Of a stretch of 64,000 bases of DNA, positions 1 through 7,756 are shown one piece after another (position 1 is the first letter of the stretch; each line of letters starts with the position of its first letter). The stretch comes from Pseudomonas sp. (GTDB taxonomy: Bacteria > Pseudomonadota > Gammaproteobacteria > Pseudomonadales > Pseudomonadaceae), in assembly GCF_030683065.1 (NCBI RefSeq), contig NZ_JAUXMX010000012.1, positions 1 through 64,000 on the forward strand, read 5' to 3'. The notes beneath the pieces were generated by a model. That model ran no database searches. It saw nothing but the letters and a program-made list of their open reading frames with translations, and had not been told where the DNA came from. The position numbers were made by a program, and so were the translations under genes.

Positions 1-3
1 TAT

Positions 4-16
4 ATGGACTCCCCCC
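4..16. repeat. IS1111-type subterminal inverted repeat (transposase 3' side)
   Basis: ATGGACTCCCCCC is the exact reverse complement of bases 1366-1378. It lies beyond the non-coding tail that follows the transposase stop codon. Confidence 0.85.
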
Positions 17-266
17 GTTTTGCCAGTGATACGCTCTTCAAACGAACCTAGGTACGACTGCTTCCGTATATCCGGCTTCTAATTAAGGCATTAGGTGCCT
101 TGAGCCATAATGAAAATCCGCTCATGTGCTCCTGATCGGGCTAGCGGCCTTGGTAATCAGAGGGCCTCCGGATTAGTCAGGTTCTACACATGCCGGCTCG
201 ACCGGTTCGTCATCACTGCATGTCACTGTGCAATCGTGGTGGATCTACTGCTCAACGTGTTGCGGG
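17..266 (-). ncRNA. Candidate bridge RNA region of the IS1111-type element
   Basis: These 250 bases lie between the transposase stop and the distal inverted repeat and hold no convincing reading frame. In IS1111-type elements the bridge (seek) RNA, which pairs with donor and target DNA to guide the DEDD recombinase, is known to lie downstream of the recombinase, exactly this position; IS110 subgroup elements carry it upstream. The placement is seen in the sequence; the RNA itself, its ends and its guide loops are inferred and were not folded here. Confidence 0.5.
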
Positions 267-1301
267 TTATGCCGGTTGTGGCGCTCGGTCGGGCTGGTAG
301 TTTTCTCCCCGGCTGAGGATCGCCCAGACAATTCGGGCATTCTTGTTCGCCAGGGCAACCGTGGCGATGTTCATGTTGCGTCGACACAGCAACTGTTGCA
401 GCCACTCGCTGCGTCGATCCTCTTTGTTCTGGCAATGCCTGAGCACCGCTCGGGCACCGTGAATCAGCAGGGTGCGCAAGTAGGTATCCCCCTGCTTGTT
501 GATCGAGCCCAGACGCTCCTTACCGCCGCTGGAGTGCTGGCGCGGCACCAGCCCTAGCCACGCTGCAAATTGCCGGGCATTGCTGAACTGCCGAGCGTCG
601 CCGACAGCCGATACAATCGCTGTAGCCGAGATAGGCCCTATACCTTCGACCTCCAACAGTCGTTTCACCCGCTCATCCTCTCGTGACTGGCGCTGGATCA
701 TGCCGTCGAGACGAGACAGGTGCGCATCGCGTTCGTCCAGTTCATCTTGCAGGCCTGACAACAGTTCACGCATCTGACCTGGCAAGCCATTTTCTGCGTC
801 CTCCATGGCTGTCTGGATCAGCCTACGAGTGGCTGCAGTCCCGCGCTGTACCGCAATCAGACCAAACTCTCCCAGCAGGCCGCGGATCTCGTTGACCAGT
901 GCCGTACGCGCCCTGATCAACCTGCTTCTGATTCGATGCAGCGCCTGACTGGCTTGCTGTTCGGCACTCTTCACCTCGACATAACGCATGGTCGGTCGAC
1001 TGGCTGCCTCACAAATCGCCTCGGCATCATTGGCGTCGTTCTTGCCGCTCTTCACGTAGGGCTTAACGAATTGCGGCGCAATCAACCGCACCTCATGCCC
1101 CAGCGTGCGCAGTTCGCGTGCCCAGTAATGAGCGCTGCCACACGCTTCCATCGCGACCAGGCAGGGTTCGCACTGGCGGAAAAAATCCAGCATTTGGGCC
1201 CGCTTGAGCTGTTTGCGGCAGACCACTTGCTCATGACTGTCAACGCCATGAACCTGGAACACCTGCTTTGCCAAATCGACACCAATTCGCTTAAATTTCA
1301 T
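267..1301 (-). CDS. IS110/IS1111-family transposase (DEDD recombinase)
   Basis: A 344-residue recombinase that moves the surrounding element. The N-terminal RuvC-like domain shows the DEDD set: D9 in GVDLAK, E52 in MEACG, and D89/D92 in KNDANDAE. The C-terminal Transposase_20 domain has LGLVPRQHSSGGK, whose serines near residue 257 supply the catalytic nucleophile in this family, followed by LGSINKQGD, typical of IS1111. The start at 1301 (MKFKRIGVD) follows an AGGAG ribosome site five bases upstream; a longer frame to 1352 has no such site. Length is normal and no frameshift is seen, so the gene looks intact and possibly active. Confidence 0.95.
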   Translation of the reverse strand: MKFKRIGVDLAKQVFQVHGVDSHEQVVCRKQLKRAQMLDFFRQCEPCLVAMEACGSAHYWARELRTLGHEVRLIAPQFVKPYVKSGKNDANDAEAICEAASRPTMRYVEVKSAEQQASQALHRIRSRLIRARTALVNEIRGLLGEFGLIAVQRGTAATRRLIQTAMEDAENGLPGQMRELLSGLQDELDERDAHLSRLDGMIQRQSREDERVKRLLEVEGIGPISATAIVSAVGDARQFSNARQFAAWLGLVPRQHSSGGKERLGSINKQGDTYLRTLLIHGARAVLRHCQNKEDRRSEWLQQLLCRRNMNIATVALANKNARIVWAILSRGENYQPDRAPQPA

Positions 1302-1365
1302 GGTGACTCCTCCCTTCGTGACTTTTGTTTTGACAACTCTAGTCTGGCGCATAGACGCCGTAGGA

Positions 1366-1378
1366 GGGGGGAGTCCAT
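1366..1378. repeat. IS1111-type subterminal inverted repeat (transposase 5' side)
   Basis: GGGGGGAGTCCAT, exact reverse complement of 4-16, about 65 bp upstream of the transposase start codon. Confidence 0.85.
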
Positions 1379-1400
1379 TTCATTGGGCTACGAGAATTGG

Positions 1401-1482
1401 GTAGGAAGGATGACGTCTTTTTCATCCACCCCTGTTATTGGTGGACGGGGCGGGCCGCGCAGGCAAGCGTCACCCACCCTAC
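1401..1482. repeat. REP-like imperfect palindrome
   Basis: Outer arms GTAGGAAGGATGACG (1401-1415) and CGTCACCCACCCTAC (1468-1482) pair with three mismatches, and an inner TCCACC/GGTGGA pair sits between them. The layout is that of intergenic extragenic palindromes common in Pseudomonas. It lies between the insertion sequence and the end of the ABC operon, so it could also act as that operon's 3' structure. Confidence 0.5.
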
Positions 1483-1514
1483 AATCCCGCAGACCTCGCC
1501 CATGGCCATGGGCT

Positions 1515-2264
1515 CTAGGCACTCACGTTGCCCGGCGCACGCCGCTGCAGCTGCTCGAACAGGCTGTCCACCGCCACGGCCAACAGGCCGATCAGAATCG
1601 CGCCCTGCAGGATGAACGCCGTATTGCCGGTCACCAGGCCCGAGATCACCGGATCACCGAGGGTACTGGCACCGATGGTGGAGCCGATGGCAGCAGTGGC
1701 GATACTGATGGTCACCGAGGTGCGGATGCCGGCCAAAATGACGTTCAACGCCAGCGGCAACTCCACCTGCCAGAGCACTTGCAACGGCGCCATGCCCATG
1801 CCGCGCGCGGCCTCGATTACCGCCGGATCAATGCCGCGCAGGCCCGCCAGGCTGTTGCGCAGGATCGGCAACAGGCCATAGAGCATCAGGGCAAACAAGG
1901 TTGGCCCATTGCCGAAGCCGAGCGTCGGCACCGCCAGGGCCAGCACCGCCACCGGCGGTATGGTTTGGCCGATCGAGGCGACTTGGTTGACCAGCGGCAG
2001 AAAATCCTCGCCCCACGGTCGGGTCACCGCAATCGCCGCGCCTACCCCGACCAGGCTAGCGACGCTGGCTGCCAGCGCCACCAGCAGCAGATGACTGGCG
2101 AGCAGATCGATAAAGGCGGCGCGACCGTAGATCACCGTACGGCTGTTCGGCTCGATCAGGCGAAACAGCCCGTCCAGTTCAGACAAACCCAGCGTCGCCG
2201 CCAGCAACAAGGCCAGCCACAGCAGCGGTTGCCAGGTGCCGCGTAGCGCTGCGCACTTGCTCAC
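1515..2264 (-). CDS. yehW: Osmoprotectant ABC transporter permease (YehW-like)
   Basis: A 249-residue inner-membrane permease, last gene of a four-gene operon for uptake of glycine betaine-type osmoprotectants. Several hydrophobic helices are visible and the cytoplasmic coupling loop EAARGMGMAPLQVLWQVELP matches the EAA motif of binding-protein-dependent permeases. Length fits the OpuCB/YehW family. Its start overlaps the ATPase stop by four bases (ATGA), so the two are translationally coupled. Together with the longer permease at 3202-4368 it should form the heteromeric channel. The exact substrate is not shown by the sequence; E. coli YehZYXW has low affinity for glycine betaine. Confidence 0.88.
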   Translation of the reverse strand: MSKCAALRGTWQPLLWLALLLAATLGLSELDGLFRLIEPNSRTVIYGRAAFIDLLASHLLLVALAASVASLVGVGAAIAVTRPWGEDFLPLVNQVASIGQTIPPVAVLALAVPTLGFGNGPTLFALMLYGLLPILRNSLAGLRGIDPAVIEAARGMGMAPLQVLWQVELPLALNVILAGIRTSVTISIATAAIGSTIGASTLGDPVISGLVTGNTAFILQGAILIGLLAVAVDSLFEQLQRRAPGNVSA

Positions 2265-3205
2265 CGAGGCTGACTCATCAGTGCATCCAGCTGCAACACA
2301 CCGACCTGCAGGCCTTGCTCATCGACCACCGGCAGGCTGCTGCAGCGCTGCCAGAGCATCAGCGATAACGCCTGGCGCAGGTTGTCCGTGGCGTTGATGC
2401 AGGGGCCAGCGGCGGGTACGGCAGACGTCGCCAACGCCTGCATCAGACTATCGACGCGCAAGAGCCCGGCCTGTTTCAGGCCGCGCTCCTGGCCGCCGAG
2501 CAGGTTCTCGACGAAGGCATTGACCGGCCTGGCCAGCAGCGCCTGCGGGCTGTCTTGCTGCACGATCCGCCCCTTGTCCATCACCACGATACGGTTGGCC
2601 AACTTCAACGCTTCGTCCATGTCATGGGTGACGAAAACGATGGTTTTGCGCACGTGCGCCTGGATGCGCAACAGCTCGTTCTGCAGGCTCTCGCGGGTGA
2701 TCGGGTCGAGTGCGCCGAAGGGCTCATCCATCAGCAGAATCTCTGGATCGCCAGCCAGGGCGCGCGCCACCCCGACCCGCTGCGCCTGGCCGCCCGACAG
2801 CTGATGGGGATACTTGCCCGCGAACTCGGCCGGCGCCAGCTCAAGCAGTTGCAGCAGCTCCTCGACGCGCTGACGGATGCGTGCGGCCGACCACCCAAGC
2901 AGACGCGGCACCACGGCGATGTTGCGCGCCACCGTCCAGTGCGGAAACAGGCCGGTGCTCTGGATCGCGTAGCCGATGCCGCGCCGCAGCTGTTGCGGGT
3001 CAATCTGCTCAATGTCCTGGCCCGAGATACGGATGCTGCCGGCCGAATGTGCGCTCAGCCGATTGATCATGCGCAAGGTGGTCGACTTGCCGCAGCCTGA
3101 CGTGCCGACCAGCACGCACAGCTCGCCGGTTTGCACGGTCAGGGAGATGTCGTCCACCGCCCGGGTCTGACCAAACAACTTACTGACATTACGCAGCTCG
3201 ATCAT
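2261..3205 (-). CDS. yehX: Osmoprotectant ABC transporter ATPase (YehX-like)
   Basis: A 314-residue ABC ATPase that powers the uptake complex. Walker A GTSGCGKST lies at residues 34-42, followed by the signature LSGGQAQRVG and Walker B LLMDEPFGALD. After the nucleotide-binding domain a tail contains a single CBS-like stretch (LPVVDEQGLQVGVLQ), as in OpuCA/YehX proteins, where CBS domains sense ionic strength. The start at 3205 overlaps the upstream permease stop by four bases; a longer in-frame extension upstream is shadow of the permease gene. It overlaps the next permease in the same way. Confidence 0.92.
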   Translation of the reverse strand: MIELRNVSKLFGQTRAVDDISLTVQTGELCVLVGTSGCGKSTTLRMINRLSAHSAGSIRISGQDIEQIDPQQLRRGIGYAIQSTGLFPHWTVARNIAVVPRLLGWSAARIRQRVEELLQLLELAPAEFAGKYPHQLSGGQAQRVGVARALAGDPEILLMDEPFGALDPITRESLQNELLRIQAHVRKTIVFVTHDMDEALKLANRIVVMDKGRIVQQDSPQALLARPVNAFVENLLGGQERGLKQAGLLRVDSLMQALATSAVPAAGPCINATDNLRQALSLMLWQRCSSLPVVDEQGLQVGVLQLDALMSQPR

Positions 3206-4368
3206 TGCCTCACTCCAGCGGAAAAGCGTGCGGCCAGCAGACTGAACAGGCCGTCCGCCAGCAACGCCAGGACGATGATGGGCAAGGCGCCGAGGATGAT
3301 CAGATCCATCGCTGCCTGCCCCAGGCCCTGGAAGATAAAAGTGCCAAAACCGCCCGCGCCGATCAGCGCAGCGACTGCCGTCAGGCCGATCGCCTGAATA
3401 CTGGTGACCCGCACGCCCTCGATGATCAGCGGCATGGCCAGCGGCAGACGGACCTGGAAGAAAACCTGGACAGGACTCATGCCCATGCCGCGCGCAGACT
3501 CGATCACGCAGGCCTCGACCGCCTGCAGGGCGACGCAGGTATTGCGCACGATCGGCAGCAGGCTGTAGGCGATCAGGGCGAGCAGCGCCGGCGCCCAGCC
3601 GATACCGCGAATATTCAGCTGCTGCAACACAGGGAACTGTGCCGACAGGTAACTCAGCGGCGCGATCAGCAGGCCGAAGAGCGCCAGGCTGGGGATGGTC
3701 TGGATAAAACTCAGCAGGCCGATACTGCTCTTTTGCGCCCCTGGGTAACGCTGCAGCAACAGGGCGATGGCAGCGCCGAACAGCAGACTGCACCCCACCG
3801 CCCCGCCCACCAGGCTCAGGTGGCTGTACAAGGCAGCAGCGAACTGGCTGCGACGCGACTGGTATTCACGCAGCAACGCCAGCGGCTCCAGCCACTCCTG
3901 CTGGATCAACGCCCACAGCAGCATAATCAGAACGGCAACAATCCCGAGTAACCAGGCGCGCGACAGGCGCAGGCGCTGCTGCAACTCGATCAATAGCAGC
4001 CCGAGCAAAAACAGCAGACTCCAGCAACCCGCACCTATACCAACCCGCGCGTAAGGCATATCCGCATCTATATGGCGCTCGATGCTCCAGGCCAGGCCAA
4101 GGGGGACTAGCAGTAACAGCAGCCACACAATCGCCAGGATCAGCCAGTAGCCCGATCGTTGCCGCCGCAGCGCCAGCAGCGCGCTGGCCAGCAGCAACCC
4201 CGTGAGCAGCAGCGCCCAGGCTGGGCCCAATGCCGCCAATAGCCCCAGCGCGTTTCCCGGGGCGATACGGTTGGGCTGAATCGTGACGAAATCCAGACTC
4301 CACAACAGCGCCAGCGCCAGTAGCGCCAGCACCGGGATGACCCTATTGCTCGGCAGTGGCAGGCTCAT
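3202..4368 (-). CDS. yehY: Osmoprotectant ABC transporter permease, long form (YehY-like)
   Basis: A 388-residue permease, longer than its partner because of an extra N-terminal block of hydrophobic helices (about residues 1-170), which is typical of YehY. The C-terminal half has the usual permease core with the EAA-type loop ESARGMGMSPVQVFFQVRLP. It starts at 4368, seven bases after the binding-protein stop, and ends overlapping the ATPase start. The gene order binding protein, long permease, ATPase, short permease is the same as yehZYXW in E. coli, which supports the assignment more than either permease alone. Confidence 0.88.
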   Translation of the reverse strand: MSLPLPSNRVIPVLALLALALLWSLDFVTIQPNRIAPGNALGLLAALGPAWALLLTGLLLASALLALRRQRSGYWLILAIVWLLLLLVPLGLAWSIERHIDADMPYARVGIGAGCWSLLFLLGLLLIELQQRLRLSRAWLLGIVAVLIMLLWALIQQEWLEPLALLREYQSRRSQFAAALYSHLSLVGGAVGCSLLFGAAIALLLQRYPGAQKSSIGLLSFIQTIPSLALFGLLIAPLSYLSAQFPVLQQLNIRGIGWAPALLALIAYSLLPIVRNTCVALQAVEACVIESARGMGMSPVQVFFQVRLPLAMPLIIEGVRVTSIQAIGLTAVAALIGAGGFGTFIFQGLGQAAMDLIILGALPIIVLALLADGLFSLLAARFSAGVRQ

Positions 4369-4375
4369 GCCGGCA

Positions 4376-5296
4376 TCATTGGCCCAGGCTATCGAGGAAT
4401 GTCGCAGCCACTTGCGCCGGCTCCGCGCCCTGCACCGCCACCTCGCCATTGAGGCGTTGCAGGGTCTGCAGGTCCAGGGCGGCGAAGATTGGTTGAAGAA
4501 TCTCGCCGATCTGCGGGTAGGCCTCGAGCACATCTGCGCGCACCACAGGCGCCGGCTGATAGACCGGCTGCACGCCACGGGTGTCTTCCAGCACCAGCAG
4601 GTCGAGAGCGCTCAAGCCGCCATCGGTGCCGTAGGTCATGGCGGCGTTGACGCCATTGGTCTGCAAGGACGCAGCGCGAATGGTCGCCGCGGTATTGCCA
4701 CCAGCGAGGACCAGCAACTGCTCGGACGCAAGGTTGAAGCCATAGGCTGCCTGGAACGCCGGGAGTGCCGTAGGCGACTCGACGAACTCGGCGCTGGCGG
4801 CGAATTTAAAGGCGCCGCCGTCCGCCAGGTAACGGGCCAGATCGTCCAGGGTCTTCAGGCCATGGGCGCGGGCCAGGTCGCCGCGCACACTCATGGCCCA
4901 GGTGTTATTGGCGTTGGCCGGCTGCAGCCAGACCAGTTGGTTGGCCTCGAAGTCCAGCGCTTTGACTTTGGCATAGCTCTGCTCGGCGTCTTTCCACAGG
5001 CCACTGTCGGCGCTGTCGAAAAAGAATGCGCCATTGCCGGTGTACTCCGGGTAGATGCCGACCTCACCGGCGATCAGGGCACTGCGCACGATATGGGTGG
5101 CGCCAAGCTGGGTGCGATCTTCAACCGGCACCCCGCCACGCTTCAGCGCCTGATAGATCAACTGCCCCAACACCGCACCCTCAGTATCGATCTTGGAGGC
5201 AACCACTACGTTTGGCTGCGCCTGTGCAGCACCCAGTGCGCCCCACAACGCCAGCAGCGAAAGTACACGACCCAGTTGTTTGCCCAAAAAAGACAT
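4376..5296 (-). CDS. osmF: Osmoprotectant-binding periplasmic protein (OsmF/YehZ-like)
   Basis: A 306-residue periplasmic binding protein of the OpuAC/ProX type and first gene of the operon. Residues 1-28 form a signal peptide ending in AAQAQ. The mature part begins VVVASKIDTEGAVLGQLI and contains GIYPEYTGNG, a conserved stretch in choline/betaine-binding OpuAC domains. The start at 5296 gives a clean signal peptide; an upstream in-frame extension to 5611 has no coding character. It delivers the ligand to the YehYW channel. Expression may rise in osmotic stress or stationary phase as in enterobacteria, but I see no clear promoter to prove this. Confidence 0.9.
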   Translation of the reverse strand: MSFLGKQLGRVLSLLALWGALGAAQAQPNVVVASKIDTEGAVLGQLIYQALKRGGVPVEDRTQLGATHIVRSALIAGEVGIYPEYTGNGAFFFDSADSGLWKDAEQSYAKVKALDFEANQLVWLQPANANNTWAMSVRGDLARAHGLKTLDDLARYLADGGAFKFAASAEFVESPTALPAFQAAYGFNLASEQLLVLAGGNTAATIRAASLQTNGVNAAMTYGTDGGLSALDLLVLEDTRGVQPVYQPAPVVRADVLEAYPQIGEILQPIFAALDLQTLQRLNGEVAVQGAEPAQVAATFLDSLGQ

Positions 5297-5708
5297 GAGT
5301 GACCACCCTGTTAACGAAACGGCTTTAAAAACTCGACTCGGCAATCCTGCCGACCTGCACCTAAGGTTAACTGGCTTCCCGTTAATAGGCTGCGAAAAAA
5401 CCACCTGCGCGGCCATTACTGGGTTGCAAGGAGCTTCGAGTGCGAACTCGGCAGGGGTGAAACTATCGAGCGCCGTCGCGCGAAGCTCTGCAATGTCAGC
5501 AGCGGCCGCAGTGGGTGAGCGTCGCCGGCCTGTAGGCCAACACCGCGGGTACGCAACGGCAGGACACGTAGTAACATCCGCTCGAAGCGCCAGGGGGGCA
5601 ACAATACCCATGCCCGCTCATTCGTAACCGCCAGGTATGTTCAGCGGTGCCTGTTCAGTGCTACTAATCAGCCTGCACTGCAGCAGGAGTGCCAACTGAG
5701 GAGCGTAG
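5297..5708. other. Intergenic region with a structured block, no gene recognised
   Basis: About 410 bp between the divergent osmF and the binding protein at 5709. No convincing gene is seen on either strand. A long inverted repeat is visible: TTGCA, two bulged bases, GAGCTTCG at 5424-5438 and CGAAGCTCTGCAA at 5481-5493. The block 5500-5610 is GC-rich. Promoters for both flanking genes must lie here, but none can be placed with confidence. Confidence 0.4.
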
Positions 5709-6506
5709 ATGACCCCGAGACGACTGTACCTTGGCCTTTGTATGCTGTTGTGCATGAACACCCAGGCTGCCGAACAAAAGGCGCTGAACATCAGCGTTGG
5801 CGACTGGCCGCCTTACCTGTCTGCCGACATGAAACACAACGGGGTGATTGCTCACCTGATCAGTGACCTGTTCGCCGACGAAGGCTATGACGTCCGCTTT
5901 CAGTTCCTGCCCTGGCCACGCGCCTACTCAGCCGCCGCCACTGGACGGTTTGACGCCACCGCCGTGTGGATGCACAAAGCCGAGCGAGAAGCCGACTTTT
6001 ACTTCAGTGCACCGTTGTTGGACGAGCAATTCGTGTTCTTCCATCTCAAGAGTTTCCCCTTCGACTGGCGTCGCTTCGATGACCTCACCGGCATGACCCT
6101 TGGTGGCGGCCTGGAATACAGCTACGGCCCGCAGTTCGACGAGTTTCTTGCCCAGAACACAGTCAACATAGAACGTGTCTCCACGGACATGCAGAACTTT
6201 GAAAAGCTGCTCAAAGAACGCGTCGTGCTCTATCCACAAGAGATGAATGTGGGCTATGCCGCCCTACGCAGTCACTTCAGCGCTGAAAACCAGGCCAAGA
6301 TCACCCACCACCCAAAGCCGCTGCTGATCAACCGCAGCTACCTGATGCTGCCGAAAAGCCTGGAGGGCAGCCCGGCGCTGATGGCGCGCTTTAACAAGCG
6401 CCTGGCGGATTACCGCGAGACGGGCCGCTATGAACGCTATTTCACCGACTTGCATGAGGGGAAATACCAGCTGGAACCAACGCCACCCTTGAGCAGTGAC
6501 TATTAA
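5709..6506 (+). CDS. Periplasmic solute-binding protein, SBP_bac_3 type
   Basis: A 265-residue protein with a short signal peptide (residues 1-20, ending NTQAA) and the fold of polar amino-acid binding proteins: NISVGDWPPY at the start of the mature part, then FLPWPRAYSAAATGRFDAT, a motif shared by the transporter-less family members common in Pseudomonas. No permease or ATPase gene is nearby, so a sensory or accessory role is as likely as transport. The start at 5709 follows GAGGAG with a short spacer. It is followed at 6617 by a second binding protein and resembles the minus-strand gene at 9637. Confidence 0.8.
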   Translation: MTPRRLYLGLCMLLCMNTQAAEQKALNISVGDWPPYLSADMKHNGVIAHLISDLFADEGYDVRFQFLPWPRAYSAAATGRFDATAVWMHKAEREADFYFSAPLLDEQFVFFHLKSFPFDWRRFDDLTGMTLGGGLEYSYGPQFDEFLAQNTVNIERVSTDMQNFEKLLKERVVLYPQEMNVGYAALRSHFSAENQAKITHHPKPLLINRSYLMLPKSLEGSPALMARFNKRLADYRETGRYERYFTDLHEGKYQLEPTPPLSSDY

Positions 6507-6616
6507 TCAGGCTTGCTGATCGACGTATCTCAGGAGACCGTGTACGTGGACAACAATAAAAACGGCATGCACTGGGCAGTTAAACACCGCCTGTTCTGGT
6601 CAGGACACCGTCAATA

Positions 6617-7756
6617 ATGACCCGACTTTTACGGCGCGGCCTGCTTGCCGGTTACTTGCTGTTTTCGAACGTAGCAGCAATCGCCGAACCGGGCCTGAGC
6701 GACCATGAAGTGCGTATCGCTATGGTCAACGCGCAAAGCGGCCCAGCGGCGGCCCTGGGTTTGGGCATGCTCAGCGGGGCTCAGGCGTACTTTGATCGCA
6801 TCAATGCCGAGGGCGGCGTGCATGGTCGGCGCATCTCCCTGCTTAGCCTGGACGATGGCTATGAGCCAAGCCGCACAGCAGCGCATACCAAGCGCTTATT
6901 GAAAACGCAGCAGGTCTTTGCCCTGCTCGGCTACGTGGGCACCCCAACTTCACGCGCCGCCCTGCCGCTGGCCATGGAGGCGCAGGTGCCTTACCTGTTC
7001 CCGTTTACCGGCGCCGAATTTTTGCGTACGCCGATAAAGCCTTGGGTGTTCACTATCCGTGCGTCCTATATCGAGGAAACCGAGCAGTTGGTTGAACGCG
7101 TGACCCAGGACCTCAAACTGAGCAAGATCGCCATCCTGATGCAGAACGACTCGTTCGGCGAGTCGGTCAAAGGCGGCCTTAACGGCGCCCTGGTCAAGCG
7201 CGGCCTGAAGATTCATGCACAGGCGCACATCCAGCGCAACTCACTGGACGTGGCGGCGGCCATCGACGCCTTGCAGCGCACGCAACCTGAAGCGGTGTTC
7301 TTTGTCGGCACCTACAGGCAACTGGCGGTGGCGATCAAGCAGGCGAAAGCGCAGGGCTTCAACACGCGGTTTATGAGCGTGTCGTTTATCGGCACCTCAG
7401 GGTTTATCCGCGAGGCCGGCAGTGACAGCGACGGGGTCTATATCACCCAGGTCGTGCCCTCCCCGCACGATACCTCGCGCCCACTGGTACGGGCCTATCA
7501 GGCCGACATGCAGTCCGGCGACGTTGATCACGCCTCGCTTGAGGGATATATCGGCGCGGTAGTCTTTACCCAGGCGCTGCGCGAGGCCGGCCATGCGCTG
7601 ACTCGGGAGACGTTCCTCGACGCGCTGGAGCACCTCGATACAGACCTCGGTGGCTTCCGGGTGGCGTTCTCACGCAGGCGTCATCAGGGTTCCAGCGCGG
7701 TATTTCTTACCCGCATCGAGAATGGCCAGGCTGTACCCGTCACGGCCATGCGCTAG
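6617..7756 (+). CDS. Branched-chain amino-acid type periplasmic binding protein (Peripla_BP_6)
   Basis: A 379-residue protein with an N-terminal signal (to about residue 23, AIAEP) and a type I periplasmic binding fold: EVRIAMVNAQSGPAAALG, AYFDRINAEGGVHGR and FALLGYVGTPTS match LivJ/amide-urea binding relatives. No Liv-type permeases or ATPases are adjacent. It lies 110 bp after another binding protein on the same strand, so the two may be co-expressed. The stop codon overlaps that of the convergent gene at 7753 (shared CTAG). The ligand cannot be inferred. Confidence 0.83.
   Translation: MTRLLRRGLLAGYLLFSNVAAIAEPGLSDHEVRIAMVNAQSGPAAALGLGMLSGAQAYFDRINAEGGVHGRRISLLSLDDGYEPSRTAAHTKRLLKTQQVFALLGYVGTPTSRAALPLAMEAQVPYLFPFTGAEFLRTPIKPWVFTIRASYIEETEQLVERVTQDLKLSKIAILMQNDSFGESVKGGLNGALVKRGLKIHAQAHIQRNSLDVAAAIDALQRTQPEAVFFVGTYRQLAVAIKQAKAQGFNTRFMSVSFIGTSGFIREAGSDSDGVYITQVVPSPHDTSRPLVRAYQADMQSGDVDHASLEGYIGAVVFTQALREAGHALTRETFLDALEHLDTDLGGFRVAFSRRRHQGSSAVFLTRIENGQAVPVTAMR

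Larger units (their letters stand above)
1..1380 (-). mobile_element. IS110-family insertion sequence, IS1111 subgroup
   Basis: One transposase gene is framed by a perfect 13-bp inverted repeat (4-16 and 1366-1378), with about 65 bp on the transposase 5' side and 250 bp on its 3' side. Subterminal repeats that do not mark the exact ends are the hallmark of the IS1111 subgroup; the IS110 subgroup proper lacks them. The true tips lie a few bases outside the repeats, so one end is at or just beyond the window edge and the boundary is approximate. No target duplication is expected for this family. The element sits beside a REP-like palindrome (1401-1482), a type of target known for IS1111 relatives. 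Confidence 0.85.

Noticed and set aside
936..2246. Long plus-strand open frame across the IS and yehW
   Set aside because: It overlaps two clear minus-strand genes, is rich in His/Gln/Arg as expected for antisense GC-rich frames, and shows no domain.
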